From contig CAAGLJ010000214.1 in assembly GCA_900770785.1 (NCBI GenBank), forward strand, positions 1 through 11,854: a DNA stretch of 11,854 bases, in the 5' to 3' direction. The position numbers and the translations under genes are program-made. The stretch comes from Lachnospiraceae bacterium (GTDB lineage: Bacteria > Bacillota > Clostridia > Lachnospirales > Lachnospiraceae). Below are positions 1 to 8,118 of this stretch, piece after piece. Every line of letters begins with the position of its first letter. The first letter of the stretch is position 1. A model generated the notes under the pieces. The model did no database searches, was not told the DNA's origin, and worked only from the letters and a program-made list of their open reading frames with translations.

Positions 1-355
1 CATTTACCGCATTTTGAAGCTGGGCCAGCAGTGCTGATTTATCCGTATTATTATCGGCCGTAACGGTTTTCAGTGCGTTTTTAACCGCCTGTACCGCCAT
101 GGCAACCTTCTCCTTATCCGTTGCACCAGGCAATGGCAGAGCCACAATCGAAGGATTCCAATCTATCTTGTCACTTTCCGTTCCACAGCTTAGCTTCAGC
201 GTCGAAGTAATTGCTCCGGCTACACCGGCAGTGGCTGCTTTCTTCGTAAAGCTGTCCCAGCTTAAGCTTACGTCATTGCTTCCTACTGCTGCATTTACCG
301 CATTTTGAAGCTGGGCCAGCAGTGCTGATTTATCCGTATTATTATCGGCCGTAAC
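1..355 (-). repeat. Tandem ~97-residue module repeat in sialidase C-terminal part
   Basis: Bases 1-64 and 292-355 are identical, an offset of 291 bases or exactly 97 codons. Both encode VTADNNTDKSALLAQLQNAV, at about residues 911 and 1008. Between them the module continues through LSWDSF, a TAGVAGAI turn, LKLSCGTESDK and a DKEKVAMAVQAVKNAL helix-like stretch. A more diverged unit starts at about residue 827 (NTVTKDELVQTIQKK, then KIACGNTIGYLKV), so at least three units exist, the last cut by the window edge. They are probably stalk or adhesion modules; I do not recognise the family. Confidence 0.85.
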
Positions 356-3091
356 AGAAACCAAGTAATCCTGAACCGCTCTGGAAGCAGTCTGCAATTT
401 TTCCTGATCATTTAAGTTCACCGGTAAAGTAACTTTGAGATAGCCAATGGTATTGCCGCAGGCAATTTTAACCGTAATCTCTGCACTTCCAACAGAACCG
501 GACACAGCCGGGGTCAAAGACATATCACCCTGAGCAGTCACTACAATACGTGAATCCTTTTCTGCTGCTTTTTTCTGTATGGTTTGAACGAGCTCATCTT
601 TAGTTACAGTGTTGCCAAGAATCATGGAATCTTGAGAATCCTTAACATGATTCCAGGCAACTGCCAGCATTTCACCATCGGGATGAGAGGTGGAACTGTC
701 ATTATATTCTGTGGCTAATTTTATCAAGGCCTCCTCAGAAAACTCCCAATTCACCTGTTCTTCTCCAAATACATCTCTATAAGCCGCTGCTCTCTCCTCA
801 TTGTCTACCACATAAGGAGTCATCTTGGATCCAATACCTTTAAAGGCCTCCGTATAAGTTCCGCCTCCACCCGTAATCTGATCCACACTCAGGCTATAGT
901 AAACCATATCGTACCAGGTGAGCGAGTCTTCATAAAAGAAACCTATTTTACCGTCTGCCTGAATGGTCATCGTAGAATAGGCACTAAAGCTATCCTGAAT
1001 CACCATGCCCTTCTTCCACGTATTTGCCACATCACTTGCAGAAATATCAGGAGTAACAGCAGGGGCATCCAATTCTTTATACCAGACAGTTACCGATTTA
1101 CGCCCTGTATGACTGCCACTGGAAATAGCTGCCTGACTGGAAGGGAGCGAATGAAGGAGAAGATGGGTATACGTTCCATCACTTTTTTTTGCATATAACA
1201 TTAATAATTCCCCATTTGTTCCCTGACTAGTTATATTGCCACCTTCAAAAGACAGTTTTGTCTTGCTTGTTTCCCAGGACCCTGAGGCATAATTCTTCGT
1301 TCCATCCGGATTGCTATCATAGGAGAATACGTTAATATATCTTCCGGGATTGTTGGAATTTCGGCTGCTGATCAGAACATCGCCGTTGGGAAGCTCTTCT
1401 ATTTTTGCTTCATCCGCTTTATTATTGTTATCTGTCTTTTCGATAACTGAGGTTCCTCCCAGGACATCCCATGTAATCCCAAAGTCATCCGAGTAAAGAA
1501 CATAATTTATATTGTTACTGGTATTCCCGTTACAGGCAAGTATCGCTGAATAAATTCGATAATGGGTACCTACCTTAACATATCTGGATTGCATAATCCT
1601 TCCCGAGGTAAAGAAAAAAGAGGTGGAAGGACTAATCTTGGTATAAATTTGATCCGAAATATTAACCGCAGTCTGAAAGCTCTCCCCTCCATCTGTTGAT
1701 AGGATGCGAGCCGCCTTAATGGAATTACTGCCATATCCAGCTGAACCATAGGCAGCAACAATCAGCACCTCATCGGATTCTCTATCTGCTACCAAAGCAG
1801 TGTCACCATATCCTTCATTTGCATTTCGATAATTTTGTGTCAGATTACTTTCGTTTCCCCAGTCACCATAGGATGCAGTAGCGGCATCATAAGAACGTAT
1901 TCGGCGAAGCAGGTCAATTTCATGATTACCCAAATCACCACCTTGATCATAACGAAGATCCGAAACAGCAAGCACATTTCCATTATTTACTGTAGCAATA
2001 GCAGGAATACGGAAATAATGGTTACCTCTGGAAGTTCTCCATAAATAGGTGGCATTAGGATGAATTGCGTGTCCCGGAGGCTCCTCAATACACCATAAAG
2101 TCCCTTTGGTTTTATCTGCTGTGTCAGCAAAGGTAACGCTGACGGCTGCATCGCCGCTGGTTGTAGTATCTGCTGCTTTGAGGTAAGAGGCCTGACCCTG
2201 CTCTGCCCTCGTAGCCGACTGTATACTGACATAATATTTACCGTCAGCTCCGGTTTCTATAATATTAATAATGAATGTTTCACGCTGGTCTGTATTTGCG
2301 GTGGTCACAGCATCGTCTGCGTTAGTATTAGCTGTGGCATAGGCATGAGAATAACCATTTTGCAGATAATATTTACCGCTGGCACTGTCTGCTGCTTCAA
2401 ATTGCCATGAGCTTTTTGAATATCGTCTATTATATTTCGCAGTATCGTTAATGAGACCATTATAAATGGTATCCGTAGTCTGAAGGTAACCGGACTTAAT
2501 TCCCTGGGTGTTTCCATTATCCCACAAAATGCGATCTTCGTGGGGGGCATATGTACCGCCGCCATTATCGGCCACACTATATATCCAATATACACTGTTC
2601 TCATCAAGCGTAGTTAAGGGCTGACCACCACCGGCAACAGGCTGAACAAGGGGAGCGGCAAGCCTGAATGTAGATACTGTATTTGCAGATACTGTATTTG
2701 CAGATACCGAATTATTTGAAACAGACTCATCGGTTTCTTCTACGATATTCTCCGAAACTGTTTGAGTAATAGAATTTGCCAATACAGCATCTGTCCTCTG
2801 CGAGTCGTCTGAAGGCGAAGTAGTATTATCGCTGATACTATCTTCACTTTCAACAGTATGATCCTTACCTGAAGAAAAATCCCCAGCTGATGCGGAGTCT
2901 GCTTGCGTAGTTGCTTCCTCAGGACTGCTGACATCGTTCTTTTCATTGGTTTCAATATCATCTGATAGAGTATTAGCTGAAACAGAACCTACGGAAGTGT
3001 CAACTGCCCACACTGAAGCTGATTGAGAAAACAACATGGTTATAAGTAGAACGGCCGCTACAAATTTGCGGGATTTTTTCCATTCTGACAT
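1..3091 (-). CDS. Secreted GH33 sialidase (exo-alpha-sialidase), C-terminus beyond window
   Basis: Hydrolyses terminal sialic acid from host glycans outside the cell. The frame is open for 1030 codons from the ATG at 3091 and runs off the window. Residues 1-30 form a signal peptide (basic start, hydrophobic core, SVWA before a likely cut). About 31-145 are Ser/Thr/Asn/Asp-rich with SVSANT repeats. About 150-340 is an N-terminal domain I do not recognise, perhaps beta-trefoil or lectin-like. The sialidase fold spans about 345-745: FRIPA motif with R361, acid/base candidate D386, Asp boxes STDGGESF (465-472) and SDDFGITW (534-541), E561 in EAKIEELPNG, R577, R664 and nucleophile candidate Y705 in AYSTM. 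The spacings R-D 25, E-R 16 and R-Y 41 fit what I remember of clostridial NanI. Repeated modules start at about 827. AAAGGGGG lies 10 bases before the ATG. C-terminal anchoring cannot be seen. The family call is very sure; linkage preference is unknown. Confidence 0.95.
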   Translation of the reverse strand, partial: MSEWKKSRKFVAAVLLITMLFSQSASVWAVDTSVGSVSANTLSDDIETNEKNDVSSPEEATTQADSASAGDFSSGKDHTVESEDSISDNTTSPSDDSQRTDAVLANSITQTVSENIVEETDESVSNNSVSANTVSANTVSTFRLAAPLVQPVAGGGQPLTTLDENSVYWIYSVADNGGGTYAPHEDRILWDNGNTQGIKSGYLQTTDTIYNGLINDTAKYNRRYSKSSWQFEAADSASGKYYLQNGYSHAYATANTNADDAVTTANTDQRETFIINIIETGADGKYYVSIQSATRAEQGQASYLKAADTTTSGDAAVSVTFADTADKTKGTLWCIEEPPGHAIHPNATYLWRTSRGNHYFRIPAIATVNNGNVLAVSDLRYDQGGDLGNHEIDLLRRIRSYDAATASYGDWGNESNLTQNYRNANEGYGDTALVADRESDEVLIVAAYGSAGYGSNSIKAARILSTDGGESFQTAVNISDQIYTKISPSTSFFFTSGRIMQSRYVKVGTHYRIYSAILACNGNTSNNINYVLYSDDFGITWDVLGGTSVIEKTDNNNKADEAKIEELPNGDVLISSRNSNNPGRYINVFSYDSNPDGTKNYASGSWETSKTKLSFEGGNITSQGTNGELLMLYAKKSDGTYTHLLLHSLPSSQAAISSGSHTGRKSVTVWYKELDAPAVTPDISASDVANTWKKGMVIQDSFSAYSTMTIQADGKIGFFYEDSLTWYDMVYYSLSVDQITGGGGTYTEAFKGIGSKMTPYVVDNEERAAAYRDVFGEEQVNWEFSEEALIKLATEYNDSSTSHPDGEMLAVAWNHVKDSQDSMILGNTVTKDELVQTIQKKAAEKDSRIVVTAQGDMSLTPAVSGSVGSAEITVKIACGNTIGYLKVTLPVNLNDQEKLQTASRAVQDYLVSVTADNNTDKSALLAQLQNAVNAAVGSNDVSLSWDSFTKKAATAGVAGAITSTLKLSCGTESDKIDWNPSIVALPLPGATDKEKVAMAVQAVKNALKTVTADNNTDKSALLAQLQNAVN

Positions 3092-3145
3092 GATTACATT
3101 TCCCCCTTTATTGGTTTTTATAAATTTTATAAATTAGATAACAAT

Positions 3146-3175
3146 ATTACAATAGAAATAGTAAAATATTGGCAA
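3146..3175 (-). promoter_or_regulatory. Possible sigma-A promoter for the sialidase gene
   Basis: On the minus strand a -35-like TTGCCA (3170-3175) is followed 18 bases later by a -10-like TGTAAT (3146-3151), giving a leader of roughly 45 bases before the ATG. An alternative pair, TTGTTA (3139-3144) and TATAAA (3117-3122) with 16-base spacing, would leave a very short leader. The whole stretch is AT-rich, so chance matches are likely. Confidence 0.3.
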
Positions 3176-3438
3176 ATTAGACGAAAAATTTTGTTAAATA
3201 TTACAATTAGATGGAAATTTTTTTCAATTATTATCGTTTAATCCCCCAAAATATGTACTGGTTTTAGTCTAATCTGCTGTCACGAATAATCTTTTATCTC
3301 CATCATATTCACTATTTCACGCTCTTCATCCGTACCTCTAATACAGCATTTTTTATTTTAACCCAATCTATTACGATAAAATCATTTAAGCTATACATCA
3401 TGATGTCATCCAACTGCTTATCTAATTTTCTTTTTGTG

Positions 3439-3484
3439 AAAAACTTCAGGGGAGAGGGTGTCTCTCATAAATCACCCTCTCCCC
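3439..3484 (-). terminator. Rho-independent terminator after the GntP operon
   Basis: A perfect 12-bp inverted repeat, GGGGAGAGGGTG (3449-3460) and CACCCTCTCCCC (3473-3484), encloses a 12-base loop. On the minus strand the stem is followed, after five bases, by TTTTT (3443-3439). It lies about 65 bases past the permease stop, so it should end the MaoC/CoA-transferase/GntP transcript and insulate the sialidase. The five-base gap before the T run is slightly unusual. Confidence 0.85.
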
Positions 3485-3549
3485 TGTTAAGGCGGTCTGT
3501 TTCTGGACAGCCCTTTTTACCGCTCTCAATCTGAGGCTTTCATCATAAA

Positions 3550-4875
3550 TTATACAACCCCCATCATACCCAGGATAACGACTGCTACAGTTGCAATACA
3601 AGGAATGACTACCGTAACCATTCCAATATCCGCATAAGATTTTTTATGGTTCATTCCGGTAACCGCAAGCAGAGTTATCACTGCCCCGCAGTGAGGCAGG
3701 GAGTCCAGACCACCGGAGGCAATAGAAGCAATCCTGTGGTATGCTCCGGGATCTATGTTGAGTACGGAGGCCAGCTGCATATACTGATCTCCCAACGCCT
3801 CCAGGGCAATTCCCATACCACCGGAGGATGAGCCTGTAGCACCTGCCAGCAGGGTTACGGAGAGGGCCAGCGAAATCAGCGGACTTGCCTGGATTCCCAA
3901 TACCATTTCCGTCAATACAGCAAAGCCGGGAACCGCCTTTACTACTGCACCAAATCCCACTACTGCTGAAGTATTCATAATCGCTGAAACGGAGCCTGCT
4001 GCGCCATCGTTAATCGCCTTAAGAACCTCTTTTAATTTCCCAAAATTCAAAAGAGCCGAAAGGGCAATGCCGCAAAGCAGAGCAATAATAATTGAATAGG
4101 TAGATTTCATATCTGCCGGAAAATCCACGAATAAAGGCAGAAGATTCAGGACAAGAACCACTACAATCAAGGGCAGAAGAGCCACGAAAGGATTAGGTTC
4201 ATCTTCCTTTGCAGATTCCTTTAAATCCGCAGGTTCATCAAAGCATTCACCTGCCGCAACCATCTTCTTTGAGCGATAGCTTAACCAGATCACGCCCCCT
4301 ACCAGCATAATCAAACCGCCTATGATACCCAAAACAGGGCCGGACATGGCATTGGTTCCAAAATATCTGGTGGGAATAATATTGTTTAGCTGAGGATTCC
4401 CGGGAAAGGCCGTCATGGAAAAGGTAAATGCTCCACAGGCGATGCAGCCGGGGATCAGCCTTCTTGGCAGATTAGCCTCTCTAAACAGGGAAACTGCAAT
4501 GGGATAAATTGCAAATACCACAACGAAGAGGGAAATACCTCCATAAACCAGCAGTCCACAGCTGATTACTACTGCCAAAATAGCTCTCTCGGAGCCAATC
4601 AGACCGGACAGCTTTCTTGCAATGGAGTGTGCTGAGCCGGTCACCTCCATAATTTTTCCAAACATGGCCCCCAGCATAAACATGGGAAACCAGGACAGAA
4701 CGAAGCTGACCAGACCACCCATATAGGTACTGGTATAGGCCGGTAAAAGCTGCAGGCCTCCACATGCAGCTACCACCAGAGCCGCCACCGGACCTACCCA
4801 CATCATAGACTGACCCTTATATGCCAGAACGATTAAAATAGCAAGGCCTAATAACATTCCAAATATCCCAAACAT
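3550..4875 (-). CDS. GntP-family carboxylate permease
   Basis: Integral membrane transporter of the GntP family (gluconate, hydroxybutyrate and related organic acids, usually proton-coupled). Its 441 residues match the family length and show about a dozen hydrophobic segments with one hydrophilic loop at about 201-229. Family-type stretches are FPGNPQLNN (157-165), GATGSSSGGMGIALEALG (345-362) and SGGLDSLPHCGAVITLLAVTG region (387-407). The ATG lies three bases after the stop of the CoA-transferase gene. Its ribosome site AAAGGAGAA sits inside the last codons of that gene, so the two are probably translationally coupled. With a CoA transferase and an enoyl-CoA hydratase upstream, the substrate is more likely a short hydroxy- or keto-acid (3-hydroxybutyrate, acetoacetate) than gluconate. 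Bacillus subtilis yxjC next to scoAB is a comparable arrangement. Family sure, substrate inferred. Confidence 0.93.
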   Translation of the reverse strand: MFGIFGMLLGLAILIVLAYKGQSMMWVGPVAALVVAACGGLQLLPAYTSTYMGGLVSFVLSWFPMFMLGAMFGKIMEVTGSAHSIARKLSGLIGSERAILAVVISCGLLVYGGISLFVVVFAIYPIAVSLFREANLPRRLIPGCIACGAFTFSMTAFPGNPQLNNIIPTRYFGTNAMSGPVLGIIGGLIMLVGGVIWLSYRSKKMVAAGECFDEPADLKESAKEDEPNPFVALLPLIVVVLVLNLLPLFVDFPADMKSTYSIIIALLCGIALSALLNFGKLKEVLKAINDGAAGSVSAIMNTSAVVGFGAVVKAVPGFAVLTEMVLGIQASPLISLALSVTLLAGATGSSSGGMGIALEALGDQYMQLASVLNIDPGAYHRIASIASGGLDSLPHCGAVITLLAVTGMNHKKSYADIGMVTVVIPCIATVAVVILGMMGVV

Positions 4876-4878
4876 ACT

Positions 4879-6447
4879 TTATTCTCCTTTCAACCCCATA
4901 ACCACATCTTCAAAGATTTTTGTATCCATCTTGCGCAGATTTTTGGAAATAACAGGTTTAAATTCCATCTTATCCAAAATATGCTTCTGAAGCTCCACGC
5001 CTGGGGCAATCTCAATCAGCTCAAAGCCTTCCCCGGTAAGCTCAAACACTGCCCGTTCCGTAATATAGAGAACCTTCTGTCCGGTCTGCCTGGCATAATC
5101 ACCGCTAAAGGTTACCTGCTCTACCTCCGATACAAATTTGCAAAACTTTCCATCCTCTATAATATTTAACTTTTTATCCTTCACCTCGATTATAGATTTC
5201 CCTGCGGTAAAGGTTCCGCAGAATACCACCTTCTTTGTATTTTGGGAAATATTTACAAAGCCACCACAGCCCACCATACGGCCGTTAAACTTGCTCACGT
5301 TGATATTTCCCTTTTGATCTGCCTGAGCCAGTCCCAGATAGGTAATATCCAGACCGCCTCCGTCATAATAATCGAACAGATTAGGCTGTCCAATCAAAAC
5401 CTCTACATTGGCTGCTCCTCCCAAAAGATGTCCGCTTCCGGGAATCCCACCAATAGCGCCGGCTTCAATGGTCATGGTCAGACGGTCTGCAATTCCTTCT
5501 TCTAAAGCTATAGAAGCAACTCCCTCCGGAACCCCAATGCCCAGATTAATGGTAGTGTCCAAAGAAAGCTCTTTCGCACAACGCTTGGCAATAATCTTTC
5601 TGGCATCCATTTTCATCGGAGGAAGGCTGCTGACCGGAATCTTAATTTCGCCGGTGTAAGCAGGATCATATTCCAGCTGGCAGGTCATCTTATGGTGTTC
5701 GGCCTTTGCCTTCACAAGATAGTCAACCATAATTCCCGGAATATAAATTTCCTGCGGATGCAAAGTTTTAGCCTGGGCAATCTCCTTTACCTGTCCGATT
5801 ACGATGCCGCCCGAATTTTTAGCTGCCTCTGCAATATGTAAGGTTTCCAGTAACACTCCTTCTTTTGTTACCGTTATGTTGCCGCTTTCATCTCCCGCAG
5901 TTCCTCTGATAATTCCCACATTTATCGGAATGGAAGGATAAAACAGAAAGTCTTCTCCATGAATCTGTACCACCTCAACGAAACTTTCTGCCTTTGCAGC
6001 TTCATTCATTCTTCCTCCTTCCAGTCTTGGATCAGCAAAGGTTTTCAGCCCCACTCTGGTAAGTACTCCCGGTTTATTTCCTGCAATGGCACGAAAAAGA
6101 TGTGCGATTACCCCCTGGGGAAAATTATAGGCGGCAATTTTGTTCTCATTAATCATTCCACTGAGTTTAGGAGCCAGCCCCACATGTCCTGCAATTACCC
6201 GTTTTACCATGCCCTCATGGGCCAGATGATCCAGGCCAAAGGTTTCCTCCTGCTTTCCTCCATTTCCACAGCCGGAAGCAAATAAAAGAGTCAGATCCCT
6301 GGGATGCCCTTCCTCCAACCAGCGTTCTTCCAAAGCCTGAAATACTTCCTCTGCAAACCCATAGCCAAAGGCAAAGCCGTTAATTCCAATGGTATCACCG
6401 TCTTTAACCCATTTTACTGCCTCCCTGGCACTGATAATCTTATTCAT
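4879..6447 (-). CDS. Acyl-CoA:acetate/3-ketoacid CoA transferase, fused alpha-beta, propionate CoA-transferase-like
   Basis: Moves CoA between a donor such as acetyl-CoA and a free carboxylic acid by way of a glutamyl-CoA thioester; cytoplasmic. The 522 residues carry both subunits in one chain: alpha-like half about 1-260 and beta-like half about 280-522. The beta half has NLGIGVPEG (301-309) and TMTIEAGAIGGIPGSG with candidate catalytic Glu328, matching in motif and position the Glu of Clostridium propionicum propionate CoA-transferase as I remember it. That enzyme type accepts propionate, acetate, lactate and 3-hydroxybutyrate, so the natural substrate is open. AAGGAGGGG precedes the ATG. 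The gene starts 14 bases after the MaoC gene and ends three bases before the permease, indicating one operon. The product would be a CoA ester usable by the MaoC hydratase. Confidence 0.94.
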   Translation of the reverse strand: MNKIISAREAVKWVKDGDTIGINGFAFGYGFAEEVFQALEERWLEEGHPRDLTLLFASGCGNGGKQEETFGLDHLAHEGMVKRVIAGHVGLAPKLSGMINENKIAAYNFPQGVIAHLFRAIAGNKPGVLTRVGLKTFADPRLEGGRMNEAAKAESFVEVVQIHGEDFLFYPSIPINVGIIRGTAGDESGNITVTKEGVLLETLHIAEAAKNSGGIVIGQVKEIAQAKTLHPQEIYIPGIMVDYLVKAKAEHHKMTCQLEYDPAYTGEIKIPVSSLPPMKMDARKIIAKRCAKELSLDTTINLGIGVPEGVASIALEEGIADRLTMTIEAGAIGGIPGSGHLLGGAANVEVLIGQPNLFDYYDGGGLDITYLGLAQADQKGNINVSKFNGRMVGCGGFVNISQNTKKVVFCGTFTAGKSIIEVKDKKLNIIEDGKFCKFVSEVEQVTFSGDYARQTGQKVLYITERAVFELTGEGFELIEIAPGVELQKHILDKMEFKPVISKNLRKMDTKIFEDVVMGLKGE

Positions 6448-6461
6448 TCCGCCCCTCCTTC

Positions 6462-6878
6462 TTATCCTCTGGGGGGAATTACTGTGGCTTCCCCATCAAT
6501 AACAACCTCGCCGTTCTGATTCCGGCAGATCGTCTTCAACGTTGCAATATCAAACTTTTCCTTTGGAGTAATATTGGTGACCTCCATTTCCACCGTCAGT
6601 GTATCTCCAATTTTTACCGGCTTTTTAAAGCTCAGACTCTGTCCAAGATAAGTGGTTCCCACTCCCGGCATGCCCATACCAATTGCGGCAGAAATTACTC
6701 CTGCGCCAATCATTCCATGGGCAATCCTTTCCTTAAACATGGTTTTGCTGGCATACTCGTCATCCAGATGCAGCGGATTCTTATCTCCGCTTACCTCTGC
6801 AAAAGCAAGAACGTCTTCATTGCTGACCTGTTTACTGAATGTATGGGTATCTCCCACCTTAATATTTAATTCTCCCAT
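6462..6878 (-). CDS. MaoC-like (R)-specific enoyl-CoA hydratase
   Basis: A 138-residue single-hotdog protein of the MaoC/PhaJ type, which reversibly hydrates trans-2-enoyl-CoA to (R)-3-hydroxyacyl-CoA. The hydratase motif is visible in AEVSGDKNPLHLDDEYA, with Asp32 and His37 five residues apart as in Aeromonas PhaJ (Asp31/His36), followed by FKERIAHGMIGAGVIS. Length is typical for the stand-alone form. AAGGAGGAAC precedes the ATG by about six bases, an excellent ribosome site. First gene of an operon with the CoA transferase and GntP permease, so it would interconvert the CoA ester made by the transferase, for instance (R)-3-hydroxybutyryl-CoA and crotonyl-CoA. Some MaoC-domain proteins act on other substrates, so chain length and direction are not shown by sequence. 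Confidence 0.93.
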   Translation of the reverse strand: MGELNIKVGDTHTFSKQVSNEDVLAFAEVSGDKNPLHLDDEYASKTMFKERIAHGMIGAGVISAAIGMGMPGVGTTYLGQSLSFKKPVKIGDTLTVEMEVTNITPKEKFDIATLKTICRNQNGEVVIDGEATVIPPRG

Positions 6879-6976
6879 TTTCTGTTCCTCCTTTTCCCCG
6901 AAGAAAACTATACCTCCCTGCAGATAGAGGTTTTTTCCTTCTCCGTTAAAAATTTATCTACTTCTTAATGTAAATT

Positions 6977-7041
6977 GATATAAATTTTTATAGTTTATAG
7001 GCAAGAACAGTGCACTGTTTTGACACTTTTATTGTATGTCA
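6977..7041 (-). promoter_or_regulatory. Operon control region: candidate promoter with two palindromes
   Basis: The 283 bases between the LysR stop and the MaoC start must hold the operon promoter. On the minus strand TTGCCT (6999-7004) and TATATC (6977-6982) are 16 bases apart, a plausible though weak promoter leaving about 90 bases of leader. Immediately upstream is a perfect 14-bp palindrome, AACAGTGCACTGTT (7006-7019), and next to it an inverted repeat TGACA-N11-TGTCA (7021-7041). Positions next to the -35 are where LysR-type activators usually bind. The promoter call is uncertain; the palindromes are plain in the sequence. Confidence 0.45.
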
Positions 7042-7161
7042 TGAATTTGTATAGATAAAACGCTTTTTTTACATATGTTTTATGAACATTATTCACAATG
7101 ATTTACTATGGAAAATATTCATTTATGCAATTACCATATATCATACTGAACAATAAGGAGG

Positions 7162-8118
7162 TTATTGTGAATATTCACACAAAAAAGGACCAGCATACAT
7201 GCTGATCCTTTGCAAAGAGGCTCTTTGTTCATCTACATTTCCGCATTGTTTAACGAATTCCTGAAATTTCCGAATAGGGTTGGTAAGATATTTGTCCTTT
7301 CGGACGATGATTGCTATGTTCCAGGGGAATTCCGGCTCCTTTAACGGCAGGCATTTAATATTATCCGAATGAAAATATGACATGATCGGCCTTGGCAAAA
7401 TTCCTACTCCATAGTTAAGCTCACACAGTCTGGCAAGCATATCCCATTGAGGACTCAACAGCTTAAAGGTAGGCTCAAAGCCGGCCGCATAGCACAGAGA
7501 AATGGTACGATTATACAACATGTAGGAGCTGTCCAGCGACAGCATGGGCTCCTGCTTCAATTCGCTAAAAGTCACAAACTCTTTCCTTGCCAACGGATGA
7601 TTTTTATTCACCACAAGCACATTATCACTTTTAAATACCGGCAGGATATCGAAGGCATCAGAAGCAAGAGGAAGAATAACCACTCCCACATCTACCTCTC
7701 CCGACTCCACCTTATCCCTGACAATGTTTGCCCCGATTTCCACTACCTCCAGCTCAATATCCGGATATTCCAGTTCAAACCTTGGGATAATATCGGCAAA
7801 ATAGGCTGTATCGATAACCGGCGGAATCCCCACCCTTACCTTTCCTCCTCGTTCAGCATTCACACAATCCCGTAAATACTCCAGCTGCTCCTCAATATTC
7901 TTTAAGGTTTCTCCTCCCAGCCGGTACAGAATCTCTCCCTGTGGTGTGAGCCGAAAGCAGTTGGCTGTCCGGTCAATCAGTGGGATACCTATGTCAGCTT
8001 CCATCGCTTTAATCCCCTTACTCAACGTGGACTGGTCAATATACAGCTTTTTGGCAGTTTTCGTAAAATTGCCACTTTTCACCAATTCTACGAACCATGA
8101 TAATTGCTTTAAATTCAT
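7162..8118 (-). CDS. LysR-type transcriptional regulator
   Basis: DNA-binding regulator, 318 residues from the preferred ATG at 8118, where MNLKQLSWFVELVKSGNF aligns with the usual LysR start and GGGGA lies five bases upstream. An in-frame ATG at 8130 would add four residues but has a poorly placed ribosome site inside a hairpin. The winged helix-turn-helix occupies about residues 1-60 (FTKTAKKLYIDQSTLSKGIK, then IPLIDRTANCFRLTPQGE). A periplasmic-binding-protein-like effector domain spans about 90-295. It stands directly upstream of, and in the same direction as, the MaoC/CoA-transferase/GntP operon, so that operon is its likely target; the effector may be the imported acid or its CoA ester. 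LysR genes are more often divergent from their targets. The final dozen residues read through the gene's terminator and are probably not conserved. Confidence 0.93.
   Translation of the reverse strand: MNLKQLSWFVELVKSGNFTKTAKKLYIDQSTLSKGIKAMEADIGIPLIDRTANCFRLTPQGEILYRLGGETLKNIEEQLEYLRDCVNAERGGKVRVGIPPVIDTAYFADIIPRFELEYPDIELEVVEIGANIVRDKVESGEVDVGVVILPLASDAFDILPVFKSDNVLVVNKNHPLARKEFVTFSELKQEPMLSLDSSYMLYNRTISLCYAAGFEPTFKLLSPQWDMLARLCELNYGVGILPRPIMSYFHSDNIKCLPLKEPEFPWNIAIIVRKDKYLTNPIRKFQEFVKQCGNVDEQRASLQRISMYAGPFLCEYSQ
7166..7179. repeat. 14-bp palindrome between LysR terminator and operon control region
   Basis: TGTGAATATTCACA is a perfect palindrome. It lies in the last codons of the LysR gene, just past the terminator in the direction of transcription. 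It resembles CRP or Rex half-sites but has only four bases between TGTGA-like arms, so it fits neither spacing exactly. It could be an operator for the downstream operon or an accident of AT-rich sequence. Confidence 0.3.
7181..7211 (-). terminator. Terminator overlapping the 3' end of the LysR gene
   Basis: On the minus strand AAAGGATCAGCAT and ATGCTGGTCCTTT pair over 13 positions (one G-U pair) around a two-base centre, giving a practical loop of four or more, and run straight into TTTTTT (7186-7181). This is a textbook rho-independent terminator. It is translated as part of the regulator's last residues (QRISMYAGPFL), because the stop codon is beyond it at 7162-7164. It should separate regulator and operon transcripts. 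Confidence 0.85.

Larger units (their letters stand above)
3092..3549. other. Intergenic region between GntP permease gene and sialidase
   Basis: No convincing gene here. It holds the terminator of the upstream operon (3439-3484) and the AT-rich promoter region of the sialidase. The sequence AATTAGA occurs at 3132-3138, 3175-3181 and 3205-3211 (TCTAATT on the sense strand) and may be coincidence in AT-rich DNA. A minus-strand frame at 3312-3401 could encode 29 residues from an ATG (MMYSLNDFIVIDWVKIKN...) and stays open a little further upstream. It has no good ribosome site and may be a remnant. Confidence 0.6.

Noticed and set aside
2684..2715. Short tandem DNA repeat GATACTGTATTTGCA inside the sialidase gene
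   Set aside because: It encodes the SVSANT low-complexity repeats of the Ser/Thr-rich region and is not a CRISPR or an intergenic repeat.
3312..3448. Minus-strand open frame (LDKQLDDIMMYSLNDF...), 29 codons from the first ATG
   Set aside because: It has a coding-like feel but no ribosome site and no family I know, and it sits between a terminator and a promoter region. Mentioned only as a possible remnant.
5242..5659. Plus-strand open frames opposite the CoA transferase
   Set aside because: They lie wholly inside a well-supported gene on the other strand, have no ribosome sites and give low-complexity translations.
6652..6927. Plus-strand 91-codon frame opposite the MaoC gene
   Set aside because: Proline-rich antisense shadow of a strongly supported gene.
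7100..7160. Possible sigma-54 promoter (TGG..TTGCA) upstream of the operon
   Set aside because: The GG to GC distance is too short for a -24/-12 promoter, and the regulator is LysR-type, not a sigma-54 activator.
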